The notes under the pieces were generated by a model. It was not told the origin of the DNA and did not search any database. It worked only from the letters and a program-made list of their open reading frames with translations. 64,000 nt of DNA, from positions 24,138,899 through 24,202,898 of the forward strand of contig NW_024881282.1 in the NCBI RefSeq assembly GCF_018691265.1, given 5' to 3'. The position numbers and the translations under genes are program-made. Positions 24,746 to 34,481 of this stretch are shown piece by piece; position 1 is the first letter of the stretch; every line of letters begins with the position of its first letter. The DNA is from Tyto alba (Eukaryota; Chordata; Aves; Strigiformes; Tytonidae).

Positions 24746-25965
24746 ATGAGTCATACATGGTCTGGGTTTAGCCTGGATTCAACCCTAAACAGTGTGGGGC
24801 TTATGTGATTATTTTGTTATTCTGTCCTTTTGTCTGTCATCACATGCCCCTAACGAATTTTTAAGCCTTTGCCAGTTTGACAGGCCAAGTGGAGAACTGG
24901 GATACAAGTCTCAAAGACACTATATTCTTTGGAATTCCACAAGAATTCAGAGAGAATTAGAAGAGACACCCCAATTAGTTTCTCTAGTAATTAATGTCAC
25001 CACTAATGTCACAGTTTTACTTGAGCCTCTCATTAATTTGGAAGGATTAATGACAAGTCTCTTGACCAGCGGCTCTGCACATGGATGCCAGCCCAGAATA
25101 CATGCAGGAGATAAAATCTACTGGTGACTTTGGTAGGAGAGATGGAGAAGACTCAGTGGAAGGATACAGGGAGAAAGAACATCCCTCCCTAGGAAACCAG
25201 GCCTCATCAGCTATGCTGTTTAAGAAATGGTGTATTTCTTGTAGGAGAAAGACACCAAAGCTGCTTTTACATGCCCGTCTTCCTAAAGCTGTGTAGAAGT
25301 TGGTATATATCTTAGTATTTTACAGCTGACAAACTTTTATATCCCAAGCCAACACATTCACCCTCGCAAGAACAACCTTCTCACAACTTGTCTGTATTCT
25401 TAGCAGCACTCCTCAGTATTTTTAAAAATTATCTGAAACAACATGAATGGATTTAAGTCTTTTGTGTTTGACCCCTTTCGTACGTAATGTCACTGGGCAA
25501 GTTACCTGACACCACAGGCTTAAACCCCAAATCTATTCCCAGTCCCTTGCCAGCTCACGCAGCCAGCAGCGAAGGACGGTGGTCGCACCCCAATGCCCCT
25601 CACGGTCCCGCTCTTTTCCCAACACAGAGCAAAGCACTCCTTGCAGCGTCTCCCTTTTCTGTTTTGCGATTCCACTTAACCCTTCTGACTCATTTTTAGA
25701 CCCGCACCCCAACTAGGATTTCAGTTGAAAACCTCTTTGCTGTCAGGTACTAGCGGCAGCACACGTTTCCCCGTAAACCCCCGATTTTACACCCTTTGAT
25801 ACCCTCCGTTTTTCTGTTTCGCACACAGAGCATCTCCCCTCCCGAGGCAGGTTATGTGACCGCGGACACTCGCTGCCTGTCGTGGCGGAGAGCGGCGCCG
25901 GGCTCGTGTAACACGCCCAGGTCGCTCCGTGTTTCCCCGAAGGGCAGGACACCGCCGTGCCCGCC

Positions 25966-26328
25966 GTGCCCGCCTCGCCTCATGCCTCCCACCCCGCCAT
26001 GCCCGCCTCACCTCCCGCCTCACGCCCCGCCATGCCCGCCTCGCCTCCTGCTTCCCGCCCCGCCATGCCCGCCTCGCCTCCCGCCTCCCACCCCGCCATG
26101 CCCGCCTCACCTCCCGCCTCACGCCCCGCCATGCCCGCCTCGCCTCATGCCTCCCACCCCGCCATGCCCGCCTCACCTCCCGCCTCACGCCCCGCCATGC
26201 CCGCCTCGCCTCCCGCCTCACACCCCGCCATGCCCGCCTCACCTCCCGCCTCACGCCCCGCCATGCCCGCCTCGCCTCCCGCCTCACGCCCCGCCATGCC
26301 CGCCTCGCCTCCCGCCTCACGCCCCGCC
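25966..26328. repeat. 33-bp GC-rich minisatellite, eleven units
   Basis: Units start at 25966, 25999, 26032 and every 33 bp to 26296, with no length variation. Each begins with ATGCCCGCCTC (GTG in the first) and ends in CCCCGCC. Two main forms, with TCGCCT or TCACCT after the first nine bases, tend to alternate, giving a partial 66-bp period. Because 33 is a multiple of three and stops are rare, several frames stay open through it (for example an 11-residue repeat on the + strand). There is no sign that any is translated. It lies inside the CpG island and is probably polymorphic in copy number. Confidence 0.95.
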
Positions 26329-26355
26329 ATGCCATGCCATGCCATGCCATGCCAT
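26326..26355. repeat. GCCAT pentamer repeat, six copies
   Basis: Six perfect GCCAT units continue directly from the last minisatellite unit, sharing its GCCAT. This looks like slippage seeded by the minisatellite boundary. Confidence 0.95.
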
Positions 26356-26469
26356 GCCCGCCTCAGCCCACCGCCCCCCTCGCCTCTCGGGGCGTCCCGG
26401 CGGGGAGGAGCCGCCCGCCCCGCCCCACCGCGGGGCCCTCCGGGCGAGGCGGCGCGATTTCGCCGCTGA

Positions 26470-26554
26470 GGGGAACTGCCCCGGAGCCGCCTCCATCTTC
26501 CCCGCTCCTCCGCTCCCCCCCGCCCCCCCCCGCGGCGGCGGCGGCAGGACCCAG
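26470..26554 (+). other. Candidate non-coding first exon ending at a consensus splice donor
   Basis: The sequence before 26555 ends in CCCAG and continues GTGAGAGC, a strong 5' splice site. It sits in the centre of the CpG island, downstream of GC boxes. The left limit is a guess, since CpG-island promoters start at many positions. No ATG with a sensible frame precedes the donor, so it would be 5' untranslated. Alternative first exons could end at 26720 or 26962. Confidence 0.4.
26493..26499 (-). promoter_or_regulatory. YY1-type motif AAGATGG on the minus strand
   Basis: The minus strand reads GGGAAGATGGAGGCGGC. This resembles the YY1 site found just downstream of start sites in many vertebrate CpG-island promoters, where it often overlaps the start codon. 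The orientation would suit a leftward transcript. The frame from this ATG (26496) runs 59 codons to a stop in the first minisatellite unit, is Arg-, Gly- and Ala-rich, and is not recognised. Confidence 0.4.
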
Positions 26555-26714
26555 GTGAGAGCGGGGCGGCGCCCGGCGCCGCTGAGGGAGGGCCCGGCCG
26601 GTTGCGGCGGTTCCCGATCGCGAAGGAGGGGTCGGGCGGAGGGAGGCCGGGCTCGACTTGACAGGAGGGAGGGAGCGAGCGAGGGAAGGAGGCGCCGGTG
26701 GCTGCGCTCGCCGG

Positions 26715-26726
26715 GCGCGGGTGAGT
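26715..26726 (+). promoter_or_regulatory. Consensus splice donor (alternative first exon end)
   Basis: GCGCGG followed by GTGAGTGAG at 26721 is close to the ideal 5' splice site. It could end a longer or alternative first exon of the rightward transcript. Confidence 0.4.
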
Positions 26727-26957
26727 GAGCTGAGCGGGCGGCGGCCGGCGTGGGGAGGGGAGCGGAGCGGAGCGGAGCGGGCGGCTGAGGCGCGGCGCGT
26801 CCCCGGCGGATGGCGGGCGGCTGGGGCGGGGGGGCGGCGCTCGGCCGCGCCCCGGTTAACGAGGAGAGGCGGGGACACCGGGCGATCCCCGGCTCCGCTC
26901 CGGGGGCTGGTTGCGGCGGCGCCTCTTCCCTCGCGGCCCGGAAGAAAGTTTCGGGGA

Positions 26958-26968
26958 TGCCGGTGAGG
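26958..26968 (+). promoter_or_regulatory. Possible splice donor downstream in the island
   Basis: ATGCCG is followed by GTGAGG at 26963. It is weaker than the donors at 26554 and 26720, and is noted as a further possible alternative first-exon end. Confidence 0.25.
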
Positions 26969-27225
26969 TGGGGGCTCCCCCTTTTCCCCTCCCCCCCCAC
27001 CCCACGCCCCTTCGCCTCCTCCACAGGAGCCCCGGTCGCCCACCCCGCCGGCCCCTTCGCTCCGCGCCCGATCGGAGACAAAGCCGCCGCCCCACCTGCC
27101 GCCCCGGCCCCGCTCCCCGCCGCGGGGCCGCCTCAGGCGGTGGGGAACGGGGCCGGGGCCGGCTGCCCGGTCAGGGACGGGCGGGGGGGAGACAGTGGCC
27201 CGCTGAGCGCCGGCAAACTTATTTT

Positions 27226-27960
27226 TAGATGTGCCTCCCATCTCGATGCATCTTAAAAATAGCACAGTTCTTATTTAAGGAGTGGGAAAGAAAGTGGTTC
27301 TGGAGGCCTCGTGGTGTTTGGGGGGGGGGGTTTAAAAGCCAGTTTTTAGAGGAAAGAAAAAAAAAATGTTTCAGTGACATGGGCAACTGTGGGTTGGTTA
27401 ATATCCACAGGTACACGCAGGATGCTTTTACAATATCTTCAGTAAGGTCACTCCTTAAACACATGAAACAAAGATGCTCATGGCTTTGTCCTCTGCAGTG
27501 TGTCTTCAGAGTGAGATGCAAGGTCTCATGTACGTGCACACCTGATTCATGCAATACTTTTTATAGGGTGACTCGAGCTTTTTTGATCTGTCATTTTCTT
27601 CGTTTTCTATCCTGTCACTTCTCTCTGGAACAGCTGCAACATGTGGGTGATGCAGGTTGAAGGAGTGATAACAGGCTGCAAGGATCAGTGCTGTTTATTA
27701 TTTTGTAAATTAATCTTTTGGTTTTGTTCTGGTTACTGTATCTCAGCTGTTTCTGGTGACAGAACTACCATAAAGGAAACGGGTTTTGTTGCGCCAAATG
27801 TGTAAAAATATATCATTTGTATCAATGATCTCATCATGACTCCTTACAAAGCAGAATTCTGATTTTTATTTTAAAACCACTGCAAATATGTGGGAGACTT
27901 GTGTAGATGAAAAAGGAAAAGTGTATCTCCAATAGGGAAAGGAATTTTAAGAAAAAAGCA
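27226..27960. other. Non-coding sequence just right of the CpG island
   Basis: Composition falls quickly to AT-rich. A G10 run lies near 27320. The plus frame at 27229-27660 (143 codons) has no recognisable domain and no good acceptor, so it is not called as an exon. Confidence 0.45.
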
Positions 27961-28240
27961 TGGAATAATAGACTATTTTACATTGGAAAGGACCTCTGAA
28001 TGTCATGCAGTTCTGCCCCTGCACTCAATGCAGGTCCAGTTTGATAAGGTTACTCAGACCTTGTCCAGGTGAGTTTTGAGCATCTCCAAGGACAGAGGTT
28101 CCACAGTTCCTGTGGTTGTGATGGTGCCAGTGTCTGACCACCTTTGTGGTGATTTTTTTTTTTTTCCCCCTTAATCTAATGGCAATTTATTGTGTTGCAA
28201 TTTGTTTGTGTTTCCTCTTGTAGTGCCACTGTGCACCTCA
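27961..28240 (-). mobile_element. Old CR1 fragment (3' end region)
   Basis: The plus strand reads ATTGGAAAGGACCTCTGAATG and continues with GGTTCCACAG, CCTTTGTGGTGA, a T13 run and TAATCTAATGGCAATTTATTGTG. This order matches the reversed CR1 3' untranslated region. It is more diverged than the two CR1 copies in the left part and retains no coding sequence. It has the same minus orientation as those two. Confidence 0.8.
28153..28165. repeat. Poly(T) run inside the old CR1 fragment
   Basis: T13 followed by CCCCC. Expansion probably occurred at the short T-rich stretch normally present at this point in CR1. Confidence 0.7.
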
Positions 28241-28981
28241 CATCCATCCGTGGGTGATCGTAATCATGTGTATCTTTAGTTCTAGAAGCTAGTAGAAACC
28301 ATGCCAGTGTTTTGGACCAAAGGGCTGATTGTTTCATAACATTGTTCTAAGTATAATTGCTTAATTTTACTCTCATAAATAAGAAATTTATTATTCCCAA
28401 GCATTTGCTTAACATTTCTTATTTATTTGAATGTGGCTAATGGCAGATTAGAGTATTAATTTAAAATGCATAAACACCTTATGAAGACTATCTGTTGTTT
28501 TCTTTCTTTAATCAAATAAATGTCTCAAATAATTTACCCATCTCTGTTTGTCCGTTGGCCTTGTGTTCCTTAACCAGAATTTGAGACGGTTTGCTCCCAA
28601 CTTTTGCTGGAGTGTTTTCACCATTAACAGTGTCACATAGTCTCTTGGAATGACAAAGAGTCTACTCATTTTAATAGAAGGAAAGCTTTTTGGCTTTAAT
28701 CTTGAAATTGATTTTCCCTGAGAAGGGATGTGCCTAGAACAACATGGTACAGCCTGTTATTACATGGAAGTTGCCTTTGTACTATATAGGCATTGTTTAA
28801 TGCTCTGAAGAAGCCTTGGCTGATATTTATGATGCTGTTGATGTGGTAAATGATGCGGGCACCTTTCTTCATTCAGCAGAAAAAAAAAATGTTTTTAGGC
28901 TGTGCAGAATAAAAATCTGCATGTTCTCCATCATGATACATGACTGCCTAAATTACTTGTTTCTTAATTTGCGTAAATTCT

Positions 28982-29080
28982 TGGATGTTTCTGGTAGTAT
29001 TTCAAAAGCAGGAGGAGAATGTATTTGTAATGTGATTCACGGTATATCACTTCTGGATGTGTCCGGGTAGAATTTCAAAA
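28982..29080. repeat. Diverged direct repeat, about 27 bp, two copies
   Basis: Copies at 28982-29008 and 29054-29080 share TGGATGT, GGTAG and ATTTCAAAA in the same order and lie 72 bp apart, so an older local duplication is likely. Confidence 0.6.
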
Positions 29081-29124
29081 CATTAGTATGATGCTGCTTA
29101 ATAGCAAATGCTTCTGAATAACTC

Positions 29125-29335
29125 ATGCTTTCCATTAGAGCCATATCCAATCATTTATTAGAAGCTGTTTGAGTGGCTGGCTGCACTAAATTTGATTATA
29201 TTTAGAATCATTTGATAAATAATTTAACTTGCTTTTCCAGATAGCATCTGTCATTTTATAATGATGGAAGCACCTGACAGTTATGCTAATTGGCTTGTAT
29301 TAATTGTAGTGAGCTTCCACTCAGGAAGAAATCAA
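29125..29335. promoter_or_regulatory. Candidate conserved non-coding element (enhancer-like)
   Basis: Contains CTGTCA (29248) and TGACAG (29275), MEIS-type hexamers in opposite orientation, followed by the homeodomain/POU-like ATGCTAATTGG (29283) and TAATTG (29301). It shows no repeat and no coding frame. Motif clustering suggests a developmental enhancer; conservation has not been tested. Confidence 0.3.
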
Positions 29336-31296
29336 ATGTTTGGTGGTTTTATTTGTTGTTATTTTTTGTTATTTTATTTAGTCCTGTAATGCCTATGTGA
29401 CTCTTAGATATTCTTGTCATGTATAAACTTCTGTAGGCTCACTGAACTCTAGATTACATGTTTGAGATTTTCAATTTTACCACTGCTACTATTTTAGGGC
29501 TCTTATAATAATTTTTTCTGTTTCAGAAGTGGACTACTTAGTTTGTTTATGTTTTTTCCAGTCTCTATTAATCTCCTGTTAGCACATAATTATGGCAAAA
29601 TAAATAAACTAATGCCACATTGCATTTCCCTAATATAAAACTTTTTGGGAGGGTATAAAGGCTTTATTTGGTTTGACAGTATTCGAGAATGATTTGCATA
29701 GTTGCTATAACAGTGTATATTGGACTGTTAAGATCAAAATCTTGGAAGGGGAGATAATCATATGTCTGCAAGTAGACCATGATAGCAGTGATTCCTATAA
29801 TGAATTTCAGTCTGAACATGGACAAGAACATAAAACGGGGAATGCACTTGTTAGACTCATGAATGGTTTACTTATTGTAGTGTGTACAGAAAGGCTGTCA
29901 CTAGCTTTAACATTATTGTTATAACATAGAATTTCATAATGCAGCTCATACGCTTTCAGTTTTATGGCCTGAAGGATTGAATGTTGGAACGGCTGTGCTA
30001 AATTAAACATGGGGTCTGTGACACTGACTAATACCAAATGCTTCAGATGGAATCATAAGAACAAATGTGAGATAATTTTCATCCCACATTCAAGGTGAAT
30101 CCAATGCTTTCTATTCTGGAATTGGCTTAAAACCCAAATAATGTTTATTAGCCTCTTCAGATGTTATTATGCATAGTTCTTATAATTTTGGACGTAGTTG
30201 TTGCCGATACAAGGAGCCAGTCTAGATCTATGGCTAATTTGGGGGGCAGCTAGGTTATGCAGGGGGTTTGTTCACTTCCTTGATGCCAGACTGTTTACAG
30301 ACTCAGGCCAAATTCACTGAGTATTTTCCACCAGATCCAATGATTTGGGCTAATGTGAGATTTGGGGAAAAGAGGTGCTTCTGCCCACGTCCTTATACTT
30401 GACGTGACAACACTCATCTGAGTGTGAAATCCTTTTCTGTTTGTTGTGGAGCAAGGTCTGGAACAGAAACTCCTTCCCATTACCACCAGGCTGTAGAATG
30501 GTCTGGGGGCTATCAGCTTCTCCTGTGGGATTGAAATAGAGACTGTGACCATGCTTGTTAGTCAGGTCTTTTATTTTGGAATTGAGAAACTTGTGAAGTT
30601 TGTGTGCCAATTGCTTGCATAGTGAGTGTTCAAGTATTTTATAAATAAACAGCATCAACAAACAACAAAGAAGTCTGAAATGACCCTCTAGCCTGATACG
30701 TACTTAGTTGAGTCTCCTGAATTATTGGCTTGACTTAAAAGTGTGGGGGGAAAAAAAGCGTTGTTATAGTACAGTCTATTTATGAATATTGCTTAATTCC
30801 AGTATCGGTGTCATCTTGAATGTGGGATGCTCATCATCTCACATTTATCCTTAGAGTCTGTTTCTGAATACTGTTATATTCCTGATGTTGATGGCTACTG
30901 GTATAAAAAAGTTGTGTGCTATGTGTGTGTGTATTTATGACCATGTCAAAATAATACATGGCAGAATGGTACCAGCCAGTGTTATCCAGTAAATACCTGT
31001 GAACCTAGCGTAGATTTCATGATAGTATTGCTTAGGAATTTTTGCTGGCTTTTCTGAACTTTATGGTCTTTTCATGCAGTCCTGTGGAGGTTTTTGAAAG
31101 GTTTACAGTTTGCTGGTGAAATTCTGCAGTACCTTCCACGAGCTCCTGACAGGCTCCACGCTACATTTGAGGACTTACATGTTTGAACTTTGATTGAAAT
31201 TGCACAGAGTGCTGTTTCAAATCAGTGTTCCTCCAACTTTTGTGTGAGCTGGATGGCTTTACATTTCCTTTTTTGTAGAAAGAAATCCATGACTTA

Positions 31297-31298
<2 letters not shown>

Positions 31299-31385
<87 letters not shown>
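31299..31385. repeat. Compound microsatellite: TC repeat followed by TA repeat
   Basis: Perfect TC dinucleotides from 31299 to 31355 (about 28 units) join directly to TA dinucleotides to 31385 (about 15 units). The translated frames seen across it are artefacts. Confidence 0.97.
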
Positions 31386-31389
<4 letters not shown>

Positions 31390-33016
31390 CTGGCCCTGAA
31401 AGGAAGTGCCATGGCTCCTGCTCGACGGTTACCTCTCCTAGACTAGAAATCAGTGCGGCTGCTGTGCTAATCCCACGGCAGCTCCACCAGTTTAAGTGAC
31501 TGGTTGCTAATATTTGTACTAGTATATCATCCAAACCCGTTTTCCACAGAACACTTTGTGTTTGCAACACGACCACTCGTTCTGTTCTCTGCTAGTGGCA
31601 TCGTGGCTGCAAGCATCTGTTGCAGGAGACTGCTATAGATGGCAGTGTCAGGCTGGAGAAACGATGGGAGAGCTTTTGGTGAGTACAGTCACAGGGAGTG
31701 AGAACTAAATTTAAAACCTGGATGTCTATCCTTGGTAATTAAAGTTTTCTTTTCCAATATAACCTTGATAAAAAAATCATACCTGTTACTGACTTTTTGT
31801 TACATTAGCCATGTCATCCAAGAAATCTCCTCAGATGTTTTAGGCAAATGTCTAAAAGCATAGAGGTAAAAACACAGAATGTATTTACTCTCATACTTGG
31901 TACACAAATCTTGAAAGTTTGTACTTTAGAAAAAAAAGTTTCTCATAAATCCTTCATCATATTTTTAAATGAGCTGGAACAAAGCATGTGGTAATACAAA
32001 TAGTGTTACTAATGTCTATAAAATATTAGCCCATGCTTCACGGTAGAGCATTTTGTTTTATTTCAGTTACGTAAGAGCACAGATAATTAGAGTATTTGAA
32101 AGGCGTTTATAAATACAAGTGTCAGTCATCATTGTAAATGAGTGACTGTTAGGATGTGGATTTGTTTTATTCTTTGCATCATAGGACGTGGTATGTCTTG
32201 GAACAGAATTGCAAGGCCTCCAGAGCAGGCTGTGACAGGGTGTACAAACTTGGCGTAGGATTCCATGGCAGAGCACCTCTCTGGAGTGAGGCTGGAACTT
32301 TTATGTATTCTACGTTCGTAAGGGAGCAGAAGACATCCAACAGTGCTATGGGATATTGCTGTCTTCTAAATTGAATACTAGGCGTATTCTTATTTAGACA
32401 GGAATTGGTTGTCAGAGATAGGCTCATTGCACAATAAATCTCTGAGAAAGAATCTTTATCTCAACTTGTGGAAGGCTTCATTTAGCAACCGAGCACCTGT
32501 ATTCATTCACTGCAGGACTTTCACTGTGATCATGATATGTATACTGGACAAGTTGTGTAAAAGTAATACAGTGACGTTTGGGGGTTTTAGGGGTGAAATC
32601 AGCTACTACATCCTTTTTATTACTTGGTATTTTCTTTCAGATAAAAGCAAAAATAATTTGAATAGATGCTCTTGTTCTTTGGAAAAAATGCTATGTACTT
32701 CTGGACTTAGTATAAAGAAAATACAAACTGATGCTTCCAGAAAAAAAGCTGATTTTCTCTTATGGTAGAAGCAGGCTTACTTGTTGAGAGTGGCAACCTT
32801 ACTGCTGCTGGGCAAGAGCATGACTTTAACCTCAGTGATGAAATACCACAAATAATCCTGCAGTTAGTATTGGCAGTGAGGGTGAAATGACAGACAACAA
32901 GTAACCTAACTATTGTTTTTAATTGTACTATAGCGGTATAGACTGCTATTTAGTGAGCAATTCCATACATTTCTGTTTAATAAGTAATTTTAGGAAACTT
33001 CACAGAATTCATCAAT

Positions 33017-33019
<3 letters not shown>

Positions 33020-33052
<33 letters not shown>
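33020..33052. repeat. Poly(T) run, 33 bases
   Basis: Uninterrupted T33 followed by CCCCCAG. This is the longest homopolymer in the window. It resembles a polypyrimidine tract with a 3' splice acceptor, but the sequence to the next donor (33060-33101) has stops in all frames. Confidence 0.9.
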
Positions 33053-33399
33053 CCCCCAGTGTGATGGGTTTTGAAATGAGTTAGAAGGAAAGCTATATGC
33101 AGTAAGTTAATCCGAATTTGTTCTACAATTGTTTAATGGATCCTGGTTAGTCTGTAGATGCACTTTCAACTTCGTTATTATTAAATGAACATTTTCATGT
33201 TCCTTACAATTCTACATTTATATACATGAGTTTTATGCACTGCTCATTTGAGATATTTGTAGCAATATGTATTCTGAGAGAGAGGTTGGTTTGGCTATTA
33301 AAAGTTTCATTAGACAGTCTTTGTTAAAAGATTTAAAATTAAAACTAAAAGACCATTATCTGCATCTTTCATATTATATTTGCCTATTTCTTCTGTCTC

Positions 33400-33860
33400 C
33401 TGGTTAACTGTAATCATCATTAGCAGCAAGCCTGTCCTTCCATGAAGTCTGGAGCTAGTAAAGCTCATTTTCTTAGAGTTTTTATCTTATGCTTCATCTG
33501 CTGTTAATGATCAATGGTTTCATTATGTTGAAGGCATGGTAAAGTTTCTCTCCATGTGTGCTCTGCTAATGTGTAATATGATGTGAATCCATACTCCAGC
33601 CTTTATCTCATTCAGGGCATTTATGGGAGCTGCTCATCAGAAGCTTGTTCTTCACTTGGCCATCTGTTTCCATAAAGCATGTAGCAATTTAACTACCCTT
33701 GAGGTCGCTATCCTGTCAAAAATCAGTAATATCTGCCAAGTGGTTGAAAACTACTGGGAGGGGAAGAGAGAGATGTTTGCAGACCTCGTGATCACATAAT
33801 CTGCTTAGCTTTAGCAAAGCAGACCTGAAATCTGTGTTTTAATTATTCTGCAGCACTTGG
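33400..33860. promoter_or_regulatory. Candidate conserved non-coding region
   Basis: A 460-bp stretch free of simple repeats with balanced composition and clustered motifs (TAATGATCAATGG near 33506, TTTAATTATTCTGC near 33838, and a short inverted repeat TCTGCTT / AAGCAGA near 33800-33823). This differs in texture from the surrounding low-complexity DNA. It is a weak impression only. Confidence 0.2.
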
Positions 33861-34467
33861 CATTCTGATGCTCTCCTTAAAGAGATATATTTCAAAAAAG
33901 AAAATGATTTGTGTACGAGAAGTTTAAAACATGATGAAAACAGGTAATATTTATTGAAATGTCTAGTGTCAACAGGAGAGTCCTGAAAATACTGGTTTAT
34001 TTTTAATAAAATATAAGACCTACATTTAAAAAAATTTTTTTTTCACAAATTCTAAGTTTTCATGGATATTTTGAAAGCAGTAATAGGTACAGTTTATTCA
34101 GGTAGGACAGTTTGATGCGTGTGTATCTGACAGCTTAATATCCTAAATATCTTTGCAAGAGTTTGTACAAGGAGTCACTGCATCATGTGAGATTGTGGCA
34201 CCTGTCAGAAAGAATAGCTTTAATATATACTGCAAATATATGCTCCTGTTCCTCCTATTAAAAGTACTTGTGGAGTCACATACTCCAACGCAATGTTTGA
34301 CTCAGTTTAAGTAGGGATGGGTTTTATGATATGTTATTTCAGTCTGGCCTGTTGCAGTGTCATTTAGCAATCTTGTCTGGAAGTCATATTACAGAAGTCA
34401 TCTTGTAATTAATCCATACCATGCAAATGGGAAATTGTCCCATAGCAAATGACAATCAATACTGTTA

Positions 34468-34481
34468 TTTTTTTTTTTTTT
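34468..34481. repeat. Poly(T) run, 14 bases
   Basis: T14 followed by AAATTGCAG, which mimics an acceptor site. No open frame follows. Confidence 0.75.

Larger units (their letters stand above)
22791..25560. other. Non-coding approach to the CpG island
   Basis: Apart from the simple repeats and the candidate element listed separately, no exon or repeat family is recognised. The frame at 24792-25127 (111 codons, plus) has no recognisable domain. GC and CpG content begin to rise near 25550. Confidence 0.45.
25840..27225. promoter_or_regulatory. CpG island promoter
   Basis: About 1.4 kb that is very GC-rich and undepleted in CpG, in sharp contrast to the AT-rich sequence on both sides. It contains many GC boxes (GGGGCGG, CCGCCC), a YY1-type AAGATGG on the minus strand at 26493-26499, GGAGC repeats at 26760-26779 and three strong plus-strand splice donors. 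No TATA box is seen, as is normal for CpG-island promoters with dispersed initiation. This is the best-supported gene start in the window. The gene is not identifiable because only non-coding first-exon sequence seems to be present. Divergent transcription is possible. All long frames across it on both strands are explained by lack of stops in GC-rich DNA. Confidence 0.85.

Noticed and set aside
25966..26328. CRISPR-like regular array
   Set aside because: Units abut with no unique spacers, and the genome is vertebrate; it is a minisatellite.
25787..26728. Long overlapping frames on both strands across the CpG island (up to 310 codons)
   Set aside because: They occur in several frames and on both strands at once. 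They follow from the 33-bp unit being a multiple of three and from lack of stops in GC-rich DNA. The translations are pure repeat or Pro/Arg/Gly-rich text with no domain.
26363..27265. A 300-codon minus-strand frame right of the minisatellite
   Set aside because: Same compositional cause; a second minus frame of 254 codons overlaps it, and neither resembles a protein family.
31161..31412. Frames with Arg-Glu or Ser-Leu and Tyr-Ile repeats
   Set aside because: Direct translation of the TC/TA microsatellite.
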